From positions 7,704,377 to 7,768,376 of the forward strand of contig OX453276.1 in the NCBI GenBank assembly GCA_949710005.1: a stretch of 64,000 nucleotides of DNA, read 5' to 3'. Under the pieces are notes generated by a model. The model was not told the origin of the DNA. It was given only the letters and a program-made list of their open reading frames with translations, and ran no database searches. Source of the stretch: Ricordea florida (Eukaryota > Cnidaria > Anthozoa > Corallimorpharia > Ricordeidae). How positions within the stretch are numbered: position 1 is the first letter of the stretch; each line of letters starts with the position of its first letter. Position numbers and translations under genes: made by a program. This document shows, piece after piece, positions 7,045-22,000 of the stretch.

Positions 7045-10000
7045 GTCAGTTACAACCGTGTCATACTTTTTATGTGAAATGTTAAGTCCCACTTCATTTG
7101 CTTCAAGAACTAGTTACCTCGTGGTATGTACGTCATACCATGAGGTATAGTAACGGTTGGATAGGTCACTCCATTCCCGTTAGACTATTAATTTATGCAT
7201 TAAATCTGTATTAAATGTGAATTAAACAGGTTCTTCCCTGTCTCCCCTAGTAGGTTTCGTTTTGTCTACAAAGTCGGGCAATTGTTTCATGTTTACATAT
7301 GTGTGGGGAGGGGATGAGTCAAAGCGGCAGCACATGTTTACAAAATGGCGTCTGTTGTGTCAGCCCAACGCAAAGGTTGTCAAGGCGGGTTTTCGTTCCT
7401 TTCGCTCCATCTTTGATCAAAATACACTTTTGAAGATCTCGCGAACGAACAGGAAATGTGTTCACGAATGCTCCAGTGGAAAGAAATGGCTTTTCAAAAC
7501 CTAAAAGTGACGACGTCTCCAATTAGGACGACGAGTAATCGATCAGCCGTAGCAAGAGTGCACAAAACGAACTATTCAGAATGAACGCTTTATGGTCTGG
7601 GGAAAGGACAGCACTTCATAGAATAATTAGCACACACCATGAGGTAGCTCGAAGGAGCCTTTGATTTTTATTATCTGGGTGTTTCCGTGTGTGGGTAAGA
7701 TGAGGGGACGTCTGAGTTCTGATTGGCCACCCTAGCGGGCAAGCTGTGCCTATCTTGCTCGCCGGGGTTCAGTTTCCCGCCTTGTCCTGCAAAGCAAAAC
7801 AAAACAAAACAAAGTGGTCATATAATAAATCCTTTATTTGTTAAGCTTGTTCGCTCAAGATGGCTGGATATCAGCCTCTTTTTGCATTTTTGTTAGTCTC
7901 GAATGCATCTCGGTAGATAGAAGCGCAAAAAAGAACTTGGCCGACATGCAGCCTTCTTGACCTCACGCTTGGTCAATAACACACATATCTTGACGTCACG
8001 CTTGGTCGATAAGGTAAATGACCTAAAACATGAAGCATGGATACAAAACGACCAAATTGACTGCGTCACGTTACGAATCATCTCTACCGGGTAAATAAGG
8101 ACTGGGCACGAAACCAGTGGAAAGCATTTTGTGCCAGTTAAGTTTGTCAATTTTAGATGGACTCTATTTTACTTATTCATTTAGTTATGGCGAGGAAAGA
8201 AAATATCCTTTACAGATAATAAGATTTGTTTTCTTTTCCCAAAGAGAGACTGAATAGAAAAGTGCACGAAAAGAGAGAAGAGAAGTGGACGCGAGGAGCG
8301 GACCACATATAAAGAGATTTTTTTACCACAATTGCTACCAACCTCGCAATCTGATAGGCTAACTCGCCGTTGTCGATAAGATAAGACAACGCTGCTCGCG
8401 TCAATGTGTCACGCAATGCAATAGCCAATCGGAAACGCTCATTGTGGGGAATAGACCAGTCATATTGCGAGAAAGTTATAGACAACGCATGCTCTTTCTT
8501 TGTGTCACGATCTTGGTCACGCTCTGAAATAAGCATTTCCTTTGTCGTTGATATTGTGGTTAAAAACAAATCGAATGTGGTTTAGCGTTGTCTGTACTCT
8601 TATCAAAAACGATATTCGTCATCACAGCGGTCAAAATTTGTTGTTGTTTGACCACTGTGATGACGCGTACTCGTTGTCGATAAGAGTACAGACAACGCTA
8701 AACCACATTCGATTTGCTGATTATGCATTATACTGTTCATTTTTTTAATTTTTAAAAAAAATCTTTATTGAGGTGACCGACGTCACAATAAAGTGCTTTT
8801 CAGAAGGGACCCCCTAAAAATATATTTAAAACCTACTAACTACAACTACAATATATGTAGGTCTATTAAAAGAATACGATAAAAACTAAAAATACAAAGA
8901 TTTCTAAAAACTAGTAATTCCAAACAATATATAATAGTGAAATAGTCAGAGGAGAACTAAAATTGTGCTTTCGAAAGACCAATTTTAAAAACAGACAGAG
9001 ATTTTGATTCTCGTAGTGACAAGTCCAACTTGTTCCTTACGGCTGCTGCTGAATTTAAAGTTGTCAGGTGGCCCCATCTTCTCTTGGCTCTTGATTTGCG
9101 AATATTTTGTTTAGATCTCGTATTATAATTATGAAAGTCACCGTTTAAATTGCATTGGTAAGCCTGCGAAAATTGATTGTTAAAGGATTTGTATACAAAT
9201 ATCGCTCGGTGTTCTGCTCTTCTACGGAGCAGAGTTTTCCAAGAGAGTCTTTCTAACGCGTCGGTTGCAGACGCGCGAGATGGCAAGTAATGGATAATAC
9301 GCGCAGCGTTGTTGTGTAAATGCCATTGTTCATGTAAAATACCTTCCAAAGAATATGATAGACTTTGAGACTGTCTGACCTTGCAATACCAGGATGTCCT
9401 GAAACAACAAAAATCACGTGCTATTCCTTTGTTACGTTATCTTACTTTACATTTCTCTCAATCATTTGACATTTGTTCTTCATGCACAATACTGGATAAC
9501 ACCCTCGTGCATCGGCTAGATAATGCTACCGCCTCAACAATCTACAATCTGCAACAAAATTAGTTGTCACATTGGGTTTGAACAATTCTTTTTCAATATA
9601 AAATACCCGTAATATTTGTACCAGCATCTAAATATATAAGCGCAAAACCCCACTTCTTCCCCATTACAATGTTGCTTGTTTGTAGCAAAACATTCCCGGA
9701 ATTACGAAACAAAGTTGTTTTAGATGGAACGGGGTGAATTGGGCTACTTATTGGAATACGGAAAGGGAAAACAATCGTGTAATGAGGGGTAGAGATGGTC
9801 AATGTGTCAACTGAATTTTGTGGCCGATTGTAGTTAGGAGAAACGCCCTTATTAGACATGATAAGGTGGCTCGCCATGACTATGTATCGTGCTGTTCGGT
9901 TTCAGAGACAAGTCAGGTGCAACAGCTCGTATCCTTATTGCTGCTGGAGCAAACGTAGATGATGCTGAAAATTACGGTAGCCATACCCCGCTTCATCTGG

Positions 10001-13000
10001 CAGCAAGAGAGAGCAACCCAGAGACAATGCGACTTCTACTTAAAGCTAACTGCAAAACTGATGGATCGGTGGGTGATTGAATGATGCAAGATAAACGTTA
10101 AAAAATAAAATAGGCTTTCATCCTACTTTTTATAGATGAGGCAACCTTCTACGTGTAGCACTTGTTGAGGAGCCACGTTTCCTTGCAAACATAGTTGGAT
10201 TATATTATAATTATGATCAGTATGAATATTATTATTGTTGTCAGTATCGGTATCAGTATCATCAATATTGGTATCAGCGTCAGTATCAGTGTCTGTAATT
10301 GTATCAGTATCAGTGTCAGTATCGGTATCAGTATCATCAATATTGGTATCAGAGTCAGTATCAGTGTCTGTAATTGTATCAGTATCAGTGTCAGTATCGG
10401 TATCAGTATCATCAATATTGGTATCAGAGTCAGTATCAGTGTCTGTAATTGTATCAGTATCATTGTCAGTATCGGTATCGGTATCATCAATATTGGTATC
10501 AGCGTCAGTATCAGTGTCTGTAATTTTATCAGTATCAGTGTCAGTATCGGTATCGGTATCAGTAGCTGTATCAGTAGCTGTATCAGTATTATATTTATTC
10601 TATACCGGGCAGCGTTGAAGCCGTTTCCAAGGGAATTATGGCTATCTTCGCTGGGTGACAAACAAATTGCTCGTATCATTTTTCATTATTTATGTTCCTT
10701 CCCTAATTTGCAAAAGTAACTGTCCCGATTTATACTCGTGTGTATAACATGCATGTGCCATTCAATTGTCTACCTCAGAAATGCTTTTATTGTCCTAGGG
10801 AAAAACGTCGTCTTTTGTTTAAAGAATCTCTCCCACCCAGTTTGCATTGCGTGCTCACGCCCTACTCACGCTCTACTCACGCTCTTCATTCGCCATTTTC
10901 AAGGCCCCCGAAAATCCAAGTTTTATCACCTTGATATTCCCTCCTTTGTTTCGACAATTTATAGGCGTTATTTGGGTCCTGTTTCCTCTGGAATTCTTTC
11001 TATAGTTTCTAAACTTTCGCATTCGTGGAAGAAAATTCTGTCCAAGGGCACTGTGTAGTTGGTTTTCAGTCGCGGTTCGTAGAAACGTCGGCCAATATGA
11101 CATAAGAAGTTACACGTCCTCTTTTTGCAACAGACGTTTTCCTGTTCATCCGGCATTCTCCTGCAGACACCACAAGTACACCAAGTTTCGGGTATATTTT
11201 GCTCTGGTTGAGGTGACGGCGGGTCAATATCATCGCTTCCGGTTAGCATGTTTCTAGCAAATTCAAGGCTACCGCGTCCTTGACTCAGCAGCCTAATAAG
11301 AAGCTGGTCTTTATCGTCAGAAGATAGTTCGGTCACAAACTCCTACAACAAGAAAAGAGAAAGGCGAGGCTTAAATAAAATATATAACTAAGCTTTCGTG
11401 TATAATACGGAGGATGCGCCGAGTCTGAAATAATTTGCATACATGATCCACATGATTTATTTCGCGCTGAGAGTCCTCTACAGCTTGCCTGTGGCGGGCA
11501 AAAGCACTCGGATTTCCGATCTCCTGACCTTCCGCGACCTGGTTTGGAATGATTTCCGCACAGGTCCCTACTTCATTACGCATGCTGAGGCTGTCTTGTC
11601 TGGTGCAATGCACGTGTAAATATTTCTAGTGTTCGAAGAACCAAATAGTATAGTTAAAGAATGCATAATGAAGTAGGGACCTGTGCGGAAATCTTACCCC
11701 TGGTTTTTGCAAGGTGCTTTCTTTGTACCACACTTGCAATTTGTAGAACATTTTAGGTTCGCGTTTTGGCACGGACAGCCTTCGTATCTTGCACTTTTCT
11801 TGCGGCTGCAAGTATTTTTACAAGTGCAAACCTACTGCAAATAGAGCTGAAGTTAGTCACAGCAGTAACAACGAGTAACTGAAACGACACTAATACAAAA
11901 TTTTTAGTTTGAGCGGATTCTTACCACGCGATTGCTATTGGCGTCGCTGGTTCTTGGCGCAGCGACTGCGCCGGTAGCGGTGGTTTCACGGCTATGAGCC
12001 GGTCACTTTCTGAAAAATCACGCTCACTGTCTCCTTCAATTTCCATAACAAATGTGACCTTTCACGCTTGTCTGGACCGGGCTTATCTTTGACCAAATAT
12101 GGGAGCGTTATAAGCATATCTCGGATAACAACAACAACAAAGGCGCGCAATGCAAACTGGGTGGGTGAGATTCTTTAAGCTTCCCAATAACCGTTGCCCA
12201 AAATGTTGACATTTACCAACGTTACAAGTAAAAGTGATATTTAAAACGGATTTCTCGAGACTCGAGAATTTTCCTAACGCAGTTCGGAAATTTGCACAAA
12301 TAATGTCTTAACACGGGGAATAATCATTATTATTATTATTACTATTATTTTTATTACGGTATTATTTTTTAGTATTATTATTATTATCATTATTATTATT
12401 ATTATTATTATTGTTATTATACTTAACTACATCACAATTATAACTACACAAACACCAATATGCTACACATGAGTTACTCTCTTTCGGTTAAAATGCTCTC
12501 TTTATTTGCAGGACTGTAAAGGCTTTACAGCTTTACACTACGCAGCGAAAGGGTATGTAAGGGCATGAGACTGGAAATGGTCTAAACCCAGGAGTCTTTT
12601 GTTGAGTTCTATCGTCCGGGTGCGGGTTATTTCGAAGAGAAGTGTTGATGAAGTCGACTAACAACTCGCCAAGCTAAACGAAAGATATCATTTGTCAAGG
12701 AGTCTGATGATAACTTTAGTCATACGTTTGAGTCAAAGATGATGATGACTTCGGTCATTAGTTGGAGTCAACTGAGACTCTGATGGTGACTTCAGTCATG
12801 AGTTGGAGTCAACTGAGACTCTGATGATGACTGTCGGGTCGAACATTACGTCATCCAACCGGTTTGAACCAGTTGGATGAGCGCGAGGTGAGAGTGTATG
12901 ACAGTTTCTTTCGGATGAAGTGATTCTTGTAAACGTTGACATTTTACTTGTACACTGGTGAATAAATTGTTCGTAAAAACACTACGACACAAAGTGGCGA

Positions 13001-16000
13001 CCCCGCCAGGACAAGAACAGGAAGGAGTTTTTTAAGTTACAGTTACTTGGCGAAAAAACAAACCTGGAACATGTGAGTAAAATCTAAAGTAAACATGGCC
13101 ACCGAACTTGATCCTGACGCCGCGATAAAAAGGATCGACGCAAAATTTCGAATGTTGAAGTTTACACGGGAAGATGTACCTAGTATCAGAAGAAAAAACG
13201 AGCTCAAGGCGCTGGAACGATTACAAAAGGTTATGGAAAGTCAGATCGATGGCGTTCACGAACAGATGTTTCAAATACAAGCTCTTAGAATAGAGAATGG
13301 AGATGATCCAGTTGAGGTGAGGAAATGGTCTCTTGGAATAGAAAAACAACTGGAAGAGTTTCAGGAAACTGCTGACGATGTGAGAGAAATGGCGAGAAAC
13401 AAGCAAGAGGAGGCATTACAGAAACAGGGAGACGAAGAGGAAATGAGAGAAGGGGAGAAAAGGAGACGCCATTACGAAGAGGAGTTGAAGCTTGAGGAAG
13501 CGCGAATGAAAATGAAGCGGGAATATGAAAGGAAATTCGAGGAGGATCGAAACAAATCTACCAAGGAAAGCGGGGCCAAGTTACCCAAGCTAACAATCAC
13601 GCAGTTTCAGGGAACGCATTTGGACTGGTTGAGATTCTGGAGTCAGTTCGAAACAGAGATAGACAAGACAAGTGTCTCTCAGGTTGCTAAGTTTTCGTAC
13701 CTCAAGGAGCTACTAATACCAACAATGCGAGTCTTCGTTGATGGTCTGCCCTATAATTCTGAGGGATATGAACGAGCGAAGTTTTATTCTGAGTACCAAA
13801 TACGGTAAGTCAAGTGAAGTAGCAAATGCACATATGCAAGAAATTATTGCCTTGTCCACCATTACTGGCACACGTCCAGCTCCAATTCATGAGTTTTACG
13901 AGACGCTAACAAGCCACATTCAGGTTCTTGAGACTATGGGTAAGATAAAGGAGATTCATGGATTTGCCCGCACAACTCTTGACAAACTACCTGGGATCAG
14001 AGCAGACTTAGTAAGACTAGATGACAATTGGCAAGAATGGGGTTTTTCTGAATTGATTGAATCCTTAAGGAGGTGGTGTGACCGTAACCCTGTTCCCAGC
14101 GACAACCCAAAGCAAGACCTCTCAAGGCGTGACTTGTCGAATCGTGATTTATCAAACCGGAAACCGTCATTTGGAAACCCACCAAATCATTCCCTGCCCA
14201 AGAAGAACACTGTTTACCAAACTAAGGATGAGGTTGGAAGAATGGGACGTGGCTGCATCTATTGTAACAGTGAAGACCACAAGCCCACGGAGTGTAAAAA
14301 GGTCCCTAACTTGAACCAGCGTAAAAAGGTTTTAAGTGACAAGAGTTTGTGTTTCAACTCACGGGTGCAAAACACCAAGCGCAAGATTGCCGCAGCAAAA
14401 CCAGCTGCCAGCTTTGTGGTCACAGGCATCACACATCCATTTGTGATAAACAATCAAATGATGTTGGCAACTGGTGAAGGATCTGTCATTTACCCAGTGG
14501 TGGTTGTAGTGATTGATGGTATCAAATTCAGGGATCTACTAGATACAGGTTCTGGAAGTTCCTATGCATCAGCGGCCCTTGTTGCTTGTTTGAATAAGCG
14601 ACCATCTCACATCGAACACAGACAGATTGAAATGATGCTTTGCTCAACAGTCCAGAAGGTCCAGAGTTACTCTGTTAAGGTTGGCAGTGTTGATGGGACG
14701 TTTGAGATGACAACAAGGGTCAGCGAGGTTGGCAAAGGTCTTTTCCTCACTGTCCCCAATCCGAATTATGAAGATCTGATAAGAAAATATTGTCATCTAC
14801 AAGGAGTGGTCATCAACGATGACGACAAGAAGAATGAGTTGCCCATCCATGTAATCCTTGGGGCTAGTGATTACTCAAGAATAAAGACGAAGACCAAGCC
14901 AAAGATTGGACAACCATCCGAACCAATTGCCGAGCTCACCAAGCTAGGGTGGACCATGATGTCTACAGGAGAGGAAAGCGTACTCTCAAATGTTTACTTT
15001 ACAAGGACATCCACAGCGGACTACCAGCAACTCTGCAGTTTAGATGTGTTAGGGCTTGAGGATATGGCGGATGAAGACCAACAGGACGTTTTTGATGAGT
15101 TCAGCCAACAGGTACAACGGAGTGAGGAAGGGTGGTATGAATCAGGATTACTGTGGAAGGTGGGACACGCTTCTCTGCTCAAGAATGAACGTGGAAGCAA
15201 AAGAAGACTTCAAGGTTTGCTGAAGAAGTTACAGAGAGAGCCGGGGATGTTAGACAAGTACGATGCGATCATACAAGAGCAATTGGCTGATGGGATAGTT
15301 GAAAGAGTTACAGATGTGGCGACCGGAAGGGAATTTTACCTTCCACACAAAGGAGTTAAGAAGGAATCAGGAGAGACAACCAAACTGAGGATTGTATTTG
15401 ATGCGTCGGCAAGGCCAGGAGAGGAGAAGCCATCACTAAATGAGTGCCTAGAAAGCGGACCACCCCTTCAGAATCTGTTGTGGGATTTGTTAGTGCGTAA
15501 TCGTTTTAAGCCAGTCGCGCTGGCAGGTGACATCAAGCAGGCGTTTCAACAAGTACGAATAAGGCCTGAAGACAGAGATGCACTGCGCTTTCATTGGATC
15601 AAGGACAAGGATCAATCAGCTATTGAAGTCTTGAGGTTTACGCGAGCATTATTCGGCTTGGTTAACTCGCCGTTCCTATTGGCAGCGACACTAAAAGGCA
15701 GAAGTACTCAGTAGAAATCGAAGAGATCCTAAGGGGTCTATACGTCGATGATCACTGGTGGCAGTACCACGGCAGAAGTCCAAGAACTGAAGAAGACCAT
15801 TGTGCCGGTGTTTGGAGAAGCAAAGTTTACTATGCACAAGTGGAATTCTAATGTGTCTCAGCTGGAGAGTGAAGTTGTTGGTGTAGAAGAGCAGCCAACC
15901 TTTGCAAAGCAACAGTTGGGGGTCAAGGAAGGAGAATCAAAGTTGTTAGGACTCCCATGGAACAAATCAGATGACTCAATTGCTGTGAAATTTCCTGAGG

Positions 16001-19000
16001 AAGTTGATGCTGTATACGACCTACTAGGTATAGCATCACCCTACAACAGTTGTTGGAAAGTTTCTGTATCGTGAACTATGTGACTTGCGTCTGCCATGGG
16101 ATGAGGTGTCAGACAAAATTGGGCGAGAATGGTTCAAGTTTGTGAGGAGTTTCCCAAGCATGATTGAAGTGCCACGAAGCCCACCAAAGTTTAAAGAGCC
16201 AACTGAGGGAGTTGAGCTACATGTCTTTGGCGACACAAGTGGATCTGGGATATCAGCATTTGTATATGCAGTAATCCAACAAGCCTCAGGGGTGAGCCAG
16301 GGTTTAATTGCGGCAAAGTCAAGATTGGCAAAGAAGAATCTTACCATTCCGAGACTGGAACTTGTAGCAGCACATATGGCCGCAAACCTTGTAGAGAATG
16401 TGCGAAATGCATTATCTGACCAACCAGTCAAGTCAGTTTATGGCTGGAGTGACAGCTAGGCTGCCCTCCACTGGATCAAGGGGGGCGGTTCTTACAAGCA
16501 ATTCGTGGCTAATAGAGTCCGCAAGATCAATGCCAAGGATGTCATTGAGTGGAGGCACGTGGACACCAAACGGAATCCGGCAGACGTAGGAAGCAGAGGT
16601 TGTAAGGCAGGTCATCTATCCAGTTTGTGGTTACCAGGTCCAGAGTGGCTTCCCAATCGGGAAGAGTGGCCCTAGCAAGGAAACAGAAGCAGAAGCTAAG
16701 CTCACTAACGAGATCTTTGCAGTTGCAGTCGAACCAAAGGATGATCTTGATGAGTTACTGGAGAAGCATGTTTTTTGGTGGACGGTCAGAGTTACGGGAT
16801 GGGTCAGACGGTTTTCTCAGAACTGCCGAAGCAAGAAACTGTATCGAATCAGAGGTCTCTTGACGACAGCTGAAACCGATAAAGCAGTGAACAAGGGAGA
16901 TACAGTGTGACAGAGAAGTTCCAGGAGGACCAACAAAAATTAAATTTTCAGAAGAATGATGAAGGGATTTATGTATGCAAGGGAAGAATCCAGGCAGTTT
17001 ATCCGGTGTATCTGCCACCCAGGGTGACCTTATCAGAAAAAAATTGTGCAAGATGCCCACATCCTGACCCTGCATGGGGGAGTTGGACAGACTATGGTGC
17101 TTGTACGATAAAAGTATTAGTCCATGGGCCAAGACCTAAAAATTATTAATCACTTAATGGGAGCAGTGCTATCATACATTTTCTTAAACCTCAATTCCTA
17201 TACTTTAGTTTGATGTATGATAGCAGTGATATATGGCCAGCTTAAATATCAAAATCACGTGATTAACTGACGTAATCGCTGACAAAATATGAGCTAACTA
17301 TCTAATAGTGGTTGATGAAAACATAGTGGTTTCATGCATATTTTGTGCTCTACTGTTGATTTAAATGGAAAATTACATTATGATAACATTTGACTCAGAA
17401 AATTAACGAGAAATAATATACCTTGGTTGCCATAGCAACAATCACATGGGCTAGAAGTGTTTTCATACGTAGGAATGTTAAACGCCCTCTGGAAAACTCG
17501 TCAGATACTTGCTTTATTGTGTCAATGTACACTTTAGATCGAATATTTGCGTTATATAATCAACGTTTCAGTCACATTTCCATCGAAATATATATTAAGA
17601 GACCAGCAGACTAGAGCTTGAGCTTTCGTTTATTTAGTGACACGCAGTAACATTGCTAAAAACCTCAACACCTAATGACCATTTTTATTTTCCTGGTCTG
17701 GTATTCTGCAAATAGCTTTGTCCACTACCCTACAACACTAAGAGATTATATCAAGGCACCGCAAGAACGTTTAGAGTACTACAGCTTAATCATCTTCACA
17801 TTCAATATCAAAGTCATCAGTAGTTAAATCTTCTGCAGCTTCCTCAGGCTGGTTTGTACACTCCTGTAACCGACACATGTCAGTACAATGCAATCTGTTA
17901 GCGAGACAGGTACAGCTTGTCAACTGGCATACTATCTTACACTAGCAGGATAGGAGCTCAAGCACAGCCTTGGGTGCATTTCCCCTCTCATCCAGTCAAT
18001 AGTCAACTTACCATCCTTTAGACACCACCCAGAACCAATGGGCGAGGGGATTTGGGGTGAACTTTGAAGACTCCTGCGCCATATTGCGGACTGATAGTTT
18101 GCTCTCTCACAATGCTTTCGTAACGTGTCCTGGCATGGAGAAAGCTGATGCGACTCTAACTCTCCTTTCCTGGCGCAGAAGAGACGGTAACGCAACACGT
18201 GAACATCCTTAGTTCTAGGATTTGAAGAGTACATCAGGCACGTGAACTCTTGGAGACGCTCAAATAGCTCATTTGATAATTCCCATTCCACGCCAAGCTG
18301 TTGGAATAACTCTTAGTTTGCAGGATGTCGCTTTAGTAACTTTAACGCCGTCAGTTTTCCTTTTCCAGAAAAATGCGCTGACACTATAACATCCAGTGAA
18401 CGCATGCAGACCAGGAAGACATTTGCAAATCCTAGATCCATGACGTTCGTAGACATTTGTAATGCTGACAAACCTTGTTCGAGTCTGTGTACAGCATTTC
18501 AAATATATGGTAGCTGGAACAGATTCCTTAAGTGCCAGGCAAAGTACAAGTACATCGGTATCTTCTGATGATATAACAATAGCCTTGAAACCATTCCTTG
18601 CTTCATGAGATGCATGAAGAAGAAGTCTAGTGTCTGCTTCCTCTTGAGTTGACGTCAGGTCTTCTCTTGGTCTGAGATTATCTGCTGAAATCTCAACACA
18701 ACTTTCTTCGGTCGTGGTGAAAAGGTGTTTCCCGGTCAGTCTATGCCTGAACCTCTCTTTCTGCCATTCTTCAGTGACAACTCTAACCAACTGCTTCTTG
18801 TTCTGAGGGTTCGACAAGAACTTCCTCCATTGTTGTATTCTGTGATCTGGCTGTATATTAAGGTACTCGATTCCCGTGTATCCTCCTCTCTGCTCTCTCT
18901 CTCTGTGTTCTTTATCGACGTTTCTCTATAAACATCGAAGACGACGTCAATGCGCTTACTCGTTGCACCTTCTCGCAGAATCATAGACATCAAAGGTATT

Positions 19001-22000
19001 GCAGAAGAAGGAAAAAGCCAATGAACTGTCCTAGTGACTAGTGTGATTATGACTAGTAGTACTTGAACCCGTTACTGTTTATCGGTTTTCAGAACATTGG
19101 AGATGAGTTATATTTGCTCCACATCTGTGAAACAAATAGGGGGAGAGTGTCATCCAACCGGTTTGAACCAGTTGGATGAGCACGAGGTGAGAGTGTGTGA
19201 CAGTTTCTTTCGGATGAAGTGGTTCTTGTAAACGTTAACATTTTACTTGTACACTGGTGAATAAATTGTTCGTAAAAACACTACGACAATGACTTCAGTC
19301 ATGAGTTGGTATTAACTGAGACTCTGGTGATGACTTCAGTCATTAGTTGGAGTCAACTGAGACTCTGACGATGACTTCAGTCATGAGTTGGAGTCAAGTG
19401 AGACTCTGGTGATGACTTCAGTCATGAGTGTGAGTCAACTGAGACTGATGATGACTTCAGTCATGACTTGCAGTCAACTGAGACTGATGATGACTTCAGA
19501 CACTAGTTGGAGTCAACTGAGACTCTGATGATGAATTTAGTCATGAGTTGGAGTTAACTGAGACTCTGACGATGACTTCAGTCATGAGTTGGAGTCAAGT
19601 GAGACTCTGGTGATGACTTCAGTCATGAGTTGGAGTCAACTGAGACTGTGGTGATGACTTCAGTCATTAGTTGGAGTCAACTGAAACTCTGATGATGACT
19701 TCAGTCATTAGTTGGAGTCAACTGAGACTCTGATGATGACTTCAGTAAGGAGTTGGAGTCAGCTTAGACTCTGATGATGACTTTAGTCGTTAGTTGGAGT
19801 CAAAAGATAATGATGACTATAGTTATCCGTTGAGGTCAAAGACTCTGATGTTGACTTAAGTGATCAGTTGGAGTCAAAAACTGATGTTATCACAGTTATC
19901 AGCTCCAGTCTCTAATGATGAGTTCCGCGCAGGTTTTCGAAACGTCCGTCAACGTTACTAACAGTCCGCCTTAGAACTAGCTACAAGATTTAATTCTTGT
20001 GCGTGTTAACTCTGATATTGACTTCAGTCATCAGTTGAGGTCGAAGACTCTGATGTCGATTACAATCATTACTTGAAGTCAAACCCTCCAGTAATAAGAT
20101 CCCCACAGGTTTTCGAAACGTCGGGATCACCAACAATTTGCCTTAGAACCACAACGGGTTGCAAAAGTGTTGAGGCACTATCGGTAAAAAGCAGCACTTC
20201 TTCCTTTCAACGACTACCAGCACAAAGTTTGTTGATTTTCCAGCTACCCTCTCCCTCTCCCCCTTTCAATGTTGTATGTTTCACGTTTCAGCATGGTTTT
20301 GCATTGGTGGCAACATTGATAAGGGGGGGGGGGGGGGTGGGGGGTAGAACTTTATTGTATGAGAGCATTGTTTAATTACTAACCCTCCAAATAGGTGTAG
20401 TGTCTCAAGTAATTTTGCACCTAGTTGCACCTATACTCGGACGGTCAAACTCAACATTCAATTCACGTGTGCGTCACTTTGCTCGCCAGGGATCATACAG
20501 GAAGCACAGCTCGTCTCCTGATTGACCATGGTGTCGATGTGAACAGTCATCATAATGATGGTCGTATATCGCCTCTGCATGTTGCAGTAAATGAGTTCAA
20601 CCCGGATGTAGTTGAAATGCTTCTTAATGCTGGCTGCAACGCGAACATTACGGTAAAGACATTCTCACCATGCCAACCCTAAACCCTTTTAATGCCACAG
20701 GTGACCCATGTATAAAATCTCCCTGTAATTCCAATACACTACCGCACAAACAGATTATAAGAATTAAGAACATGATCACATCAGAGATGATAAATCGATC
20801 AACTGCCAAATTCTCCGGTCTAGAACATAAGGAAATGTATAGCACTTGCTCAGGAGAATTTATACTCGATCTTGGCGGTGAAAGTGTTAAAGTCTTTATA
20901 GTAATCAGCATACAGTTTTATGTATTTGATACTAAGAAAGGATATTTTATGGCCGCGCGGAGATACGAAATTTCCTTTTTCGAAAAGAATTTCACGAGGA
21001 CCTAATTAGCGACCAAGACATAGGTTTTAGCTAGCGCAGGTCTTGTCGTTTATTGACACTCACCAAGCCAAGCACCAAATACTCTATTTAAAACGTGGCA
21101 TTCGCGACAGCGATACTCGGTTGGGGAACTCTTTACCTGATTAAATCTTATTGAGTGACGTTCATTGGACGTCAATAGAATCATCTATAAGAACAACTGC
21201 CATCTATTTTGTTGTGATAGTTGCGTAACGACTCAGGCGCTCAAATACAGATCTCTGAGTAATAAAAGAAACCCATAAAGCTTGAAACGCGAATCTGCCT
21301 TTAAGTGTCTTCAACCACAGCTTGTCCACATTCACTCTACCAAGTACCATATTTGGAAAGCATGGGAAACTAAATGAATCAATCAGTACCATCAAGCTCA
21401 AATACCAGGGCAAACAGTTTCCAAATATGGTACTTGCGAAATATTGAATCTGGAAAAGCTGTGAACGTGAGGAACACGTTTAAAGTATGGTTCCTGGTAA
21501 TGAGTAGTAAAATTACTAATATCTCAAATAAGTATGTGGAATCAAATGGTGACGAGTGAAATTAGGGAATAATATCACGCGCGTCTTTTGCAAATTCTAA
21601 ACGCAAGTGAAATTATTCCCTAATTTTACGAGTATACCATTTGGTTACCTATTAATATCATGGATGACAAATTACTCCTAACATTTTCAAACCTAGAAGC
21701 CATTTTTGCACTGAAGGAGAAGTTGCCATAACAACATTGTAATTTTACATGTGCAATTCAGTATAAATTGACGCTGAAATTTTGCGCCAAAATTGGGAAG
21801 TAATTTGTCTTCCATGATATTACTTGTATTACAGGACAGCCAAGAATTGACCGCCTTACATCTCGCCGCCAGAGGGTATGTTGTTCAAGTAATCGCCTAG
21901 ATAGTAAAAGCAAAAAAAAAAAATTGAAACTGGGAAATCTGTGGGAAATCTAAGGGTGTTTTCGCTTATCACTGTCTACTTAATAATTACATTATGAGCT

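Larger units (their letters stand above)
7045..9905 (+). other. Intron with foldback and LINE fragment
   Basis: Donor GTCAGT at 7045 and acceptor TTTCAG at 9905. It holds an AAAAC microsatellite (about 7795-7812), the foldback at 8568-8715 and the LINE fragment at about 8740-9390. No other coding signal is seen. Confidence 0.55.
12832..19288 (+). mobile_element. Degraded BEL/Pao LTR retrotransposon
   Basis: Left LTR 12832-12989 and right LTR 19148-19288 match closely apart from a 17-nt indel near their 5' end. They start TGTC and end CTACGACA. A TGG..GACC-type primer site follows the left LTR and a purine-rich tract (AGGGGGAGAG) precedes the right one. The interior has gag (DUF1759-like), zinc knuckle, DTG protease, BEL-type reverse transcriptase and RNase H, broken by frameshifts and stops. 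The integrase core is missing and replaced by another transposon fragment (about 17150-19055). It is not autonomous. Confidence 0.85.

Noticed and set aside
10195-10719. Long ORFs on both strands made of Ser/Val/Ile
   Set aside because: They are produced by the GTATCA hexamer minisatellite; composition is non-protein-like and both strands are open.
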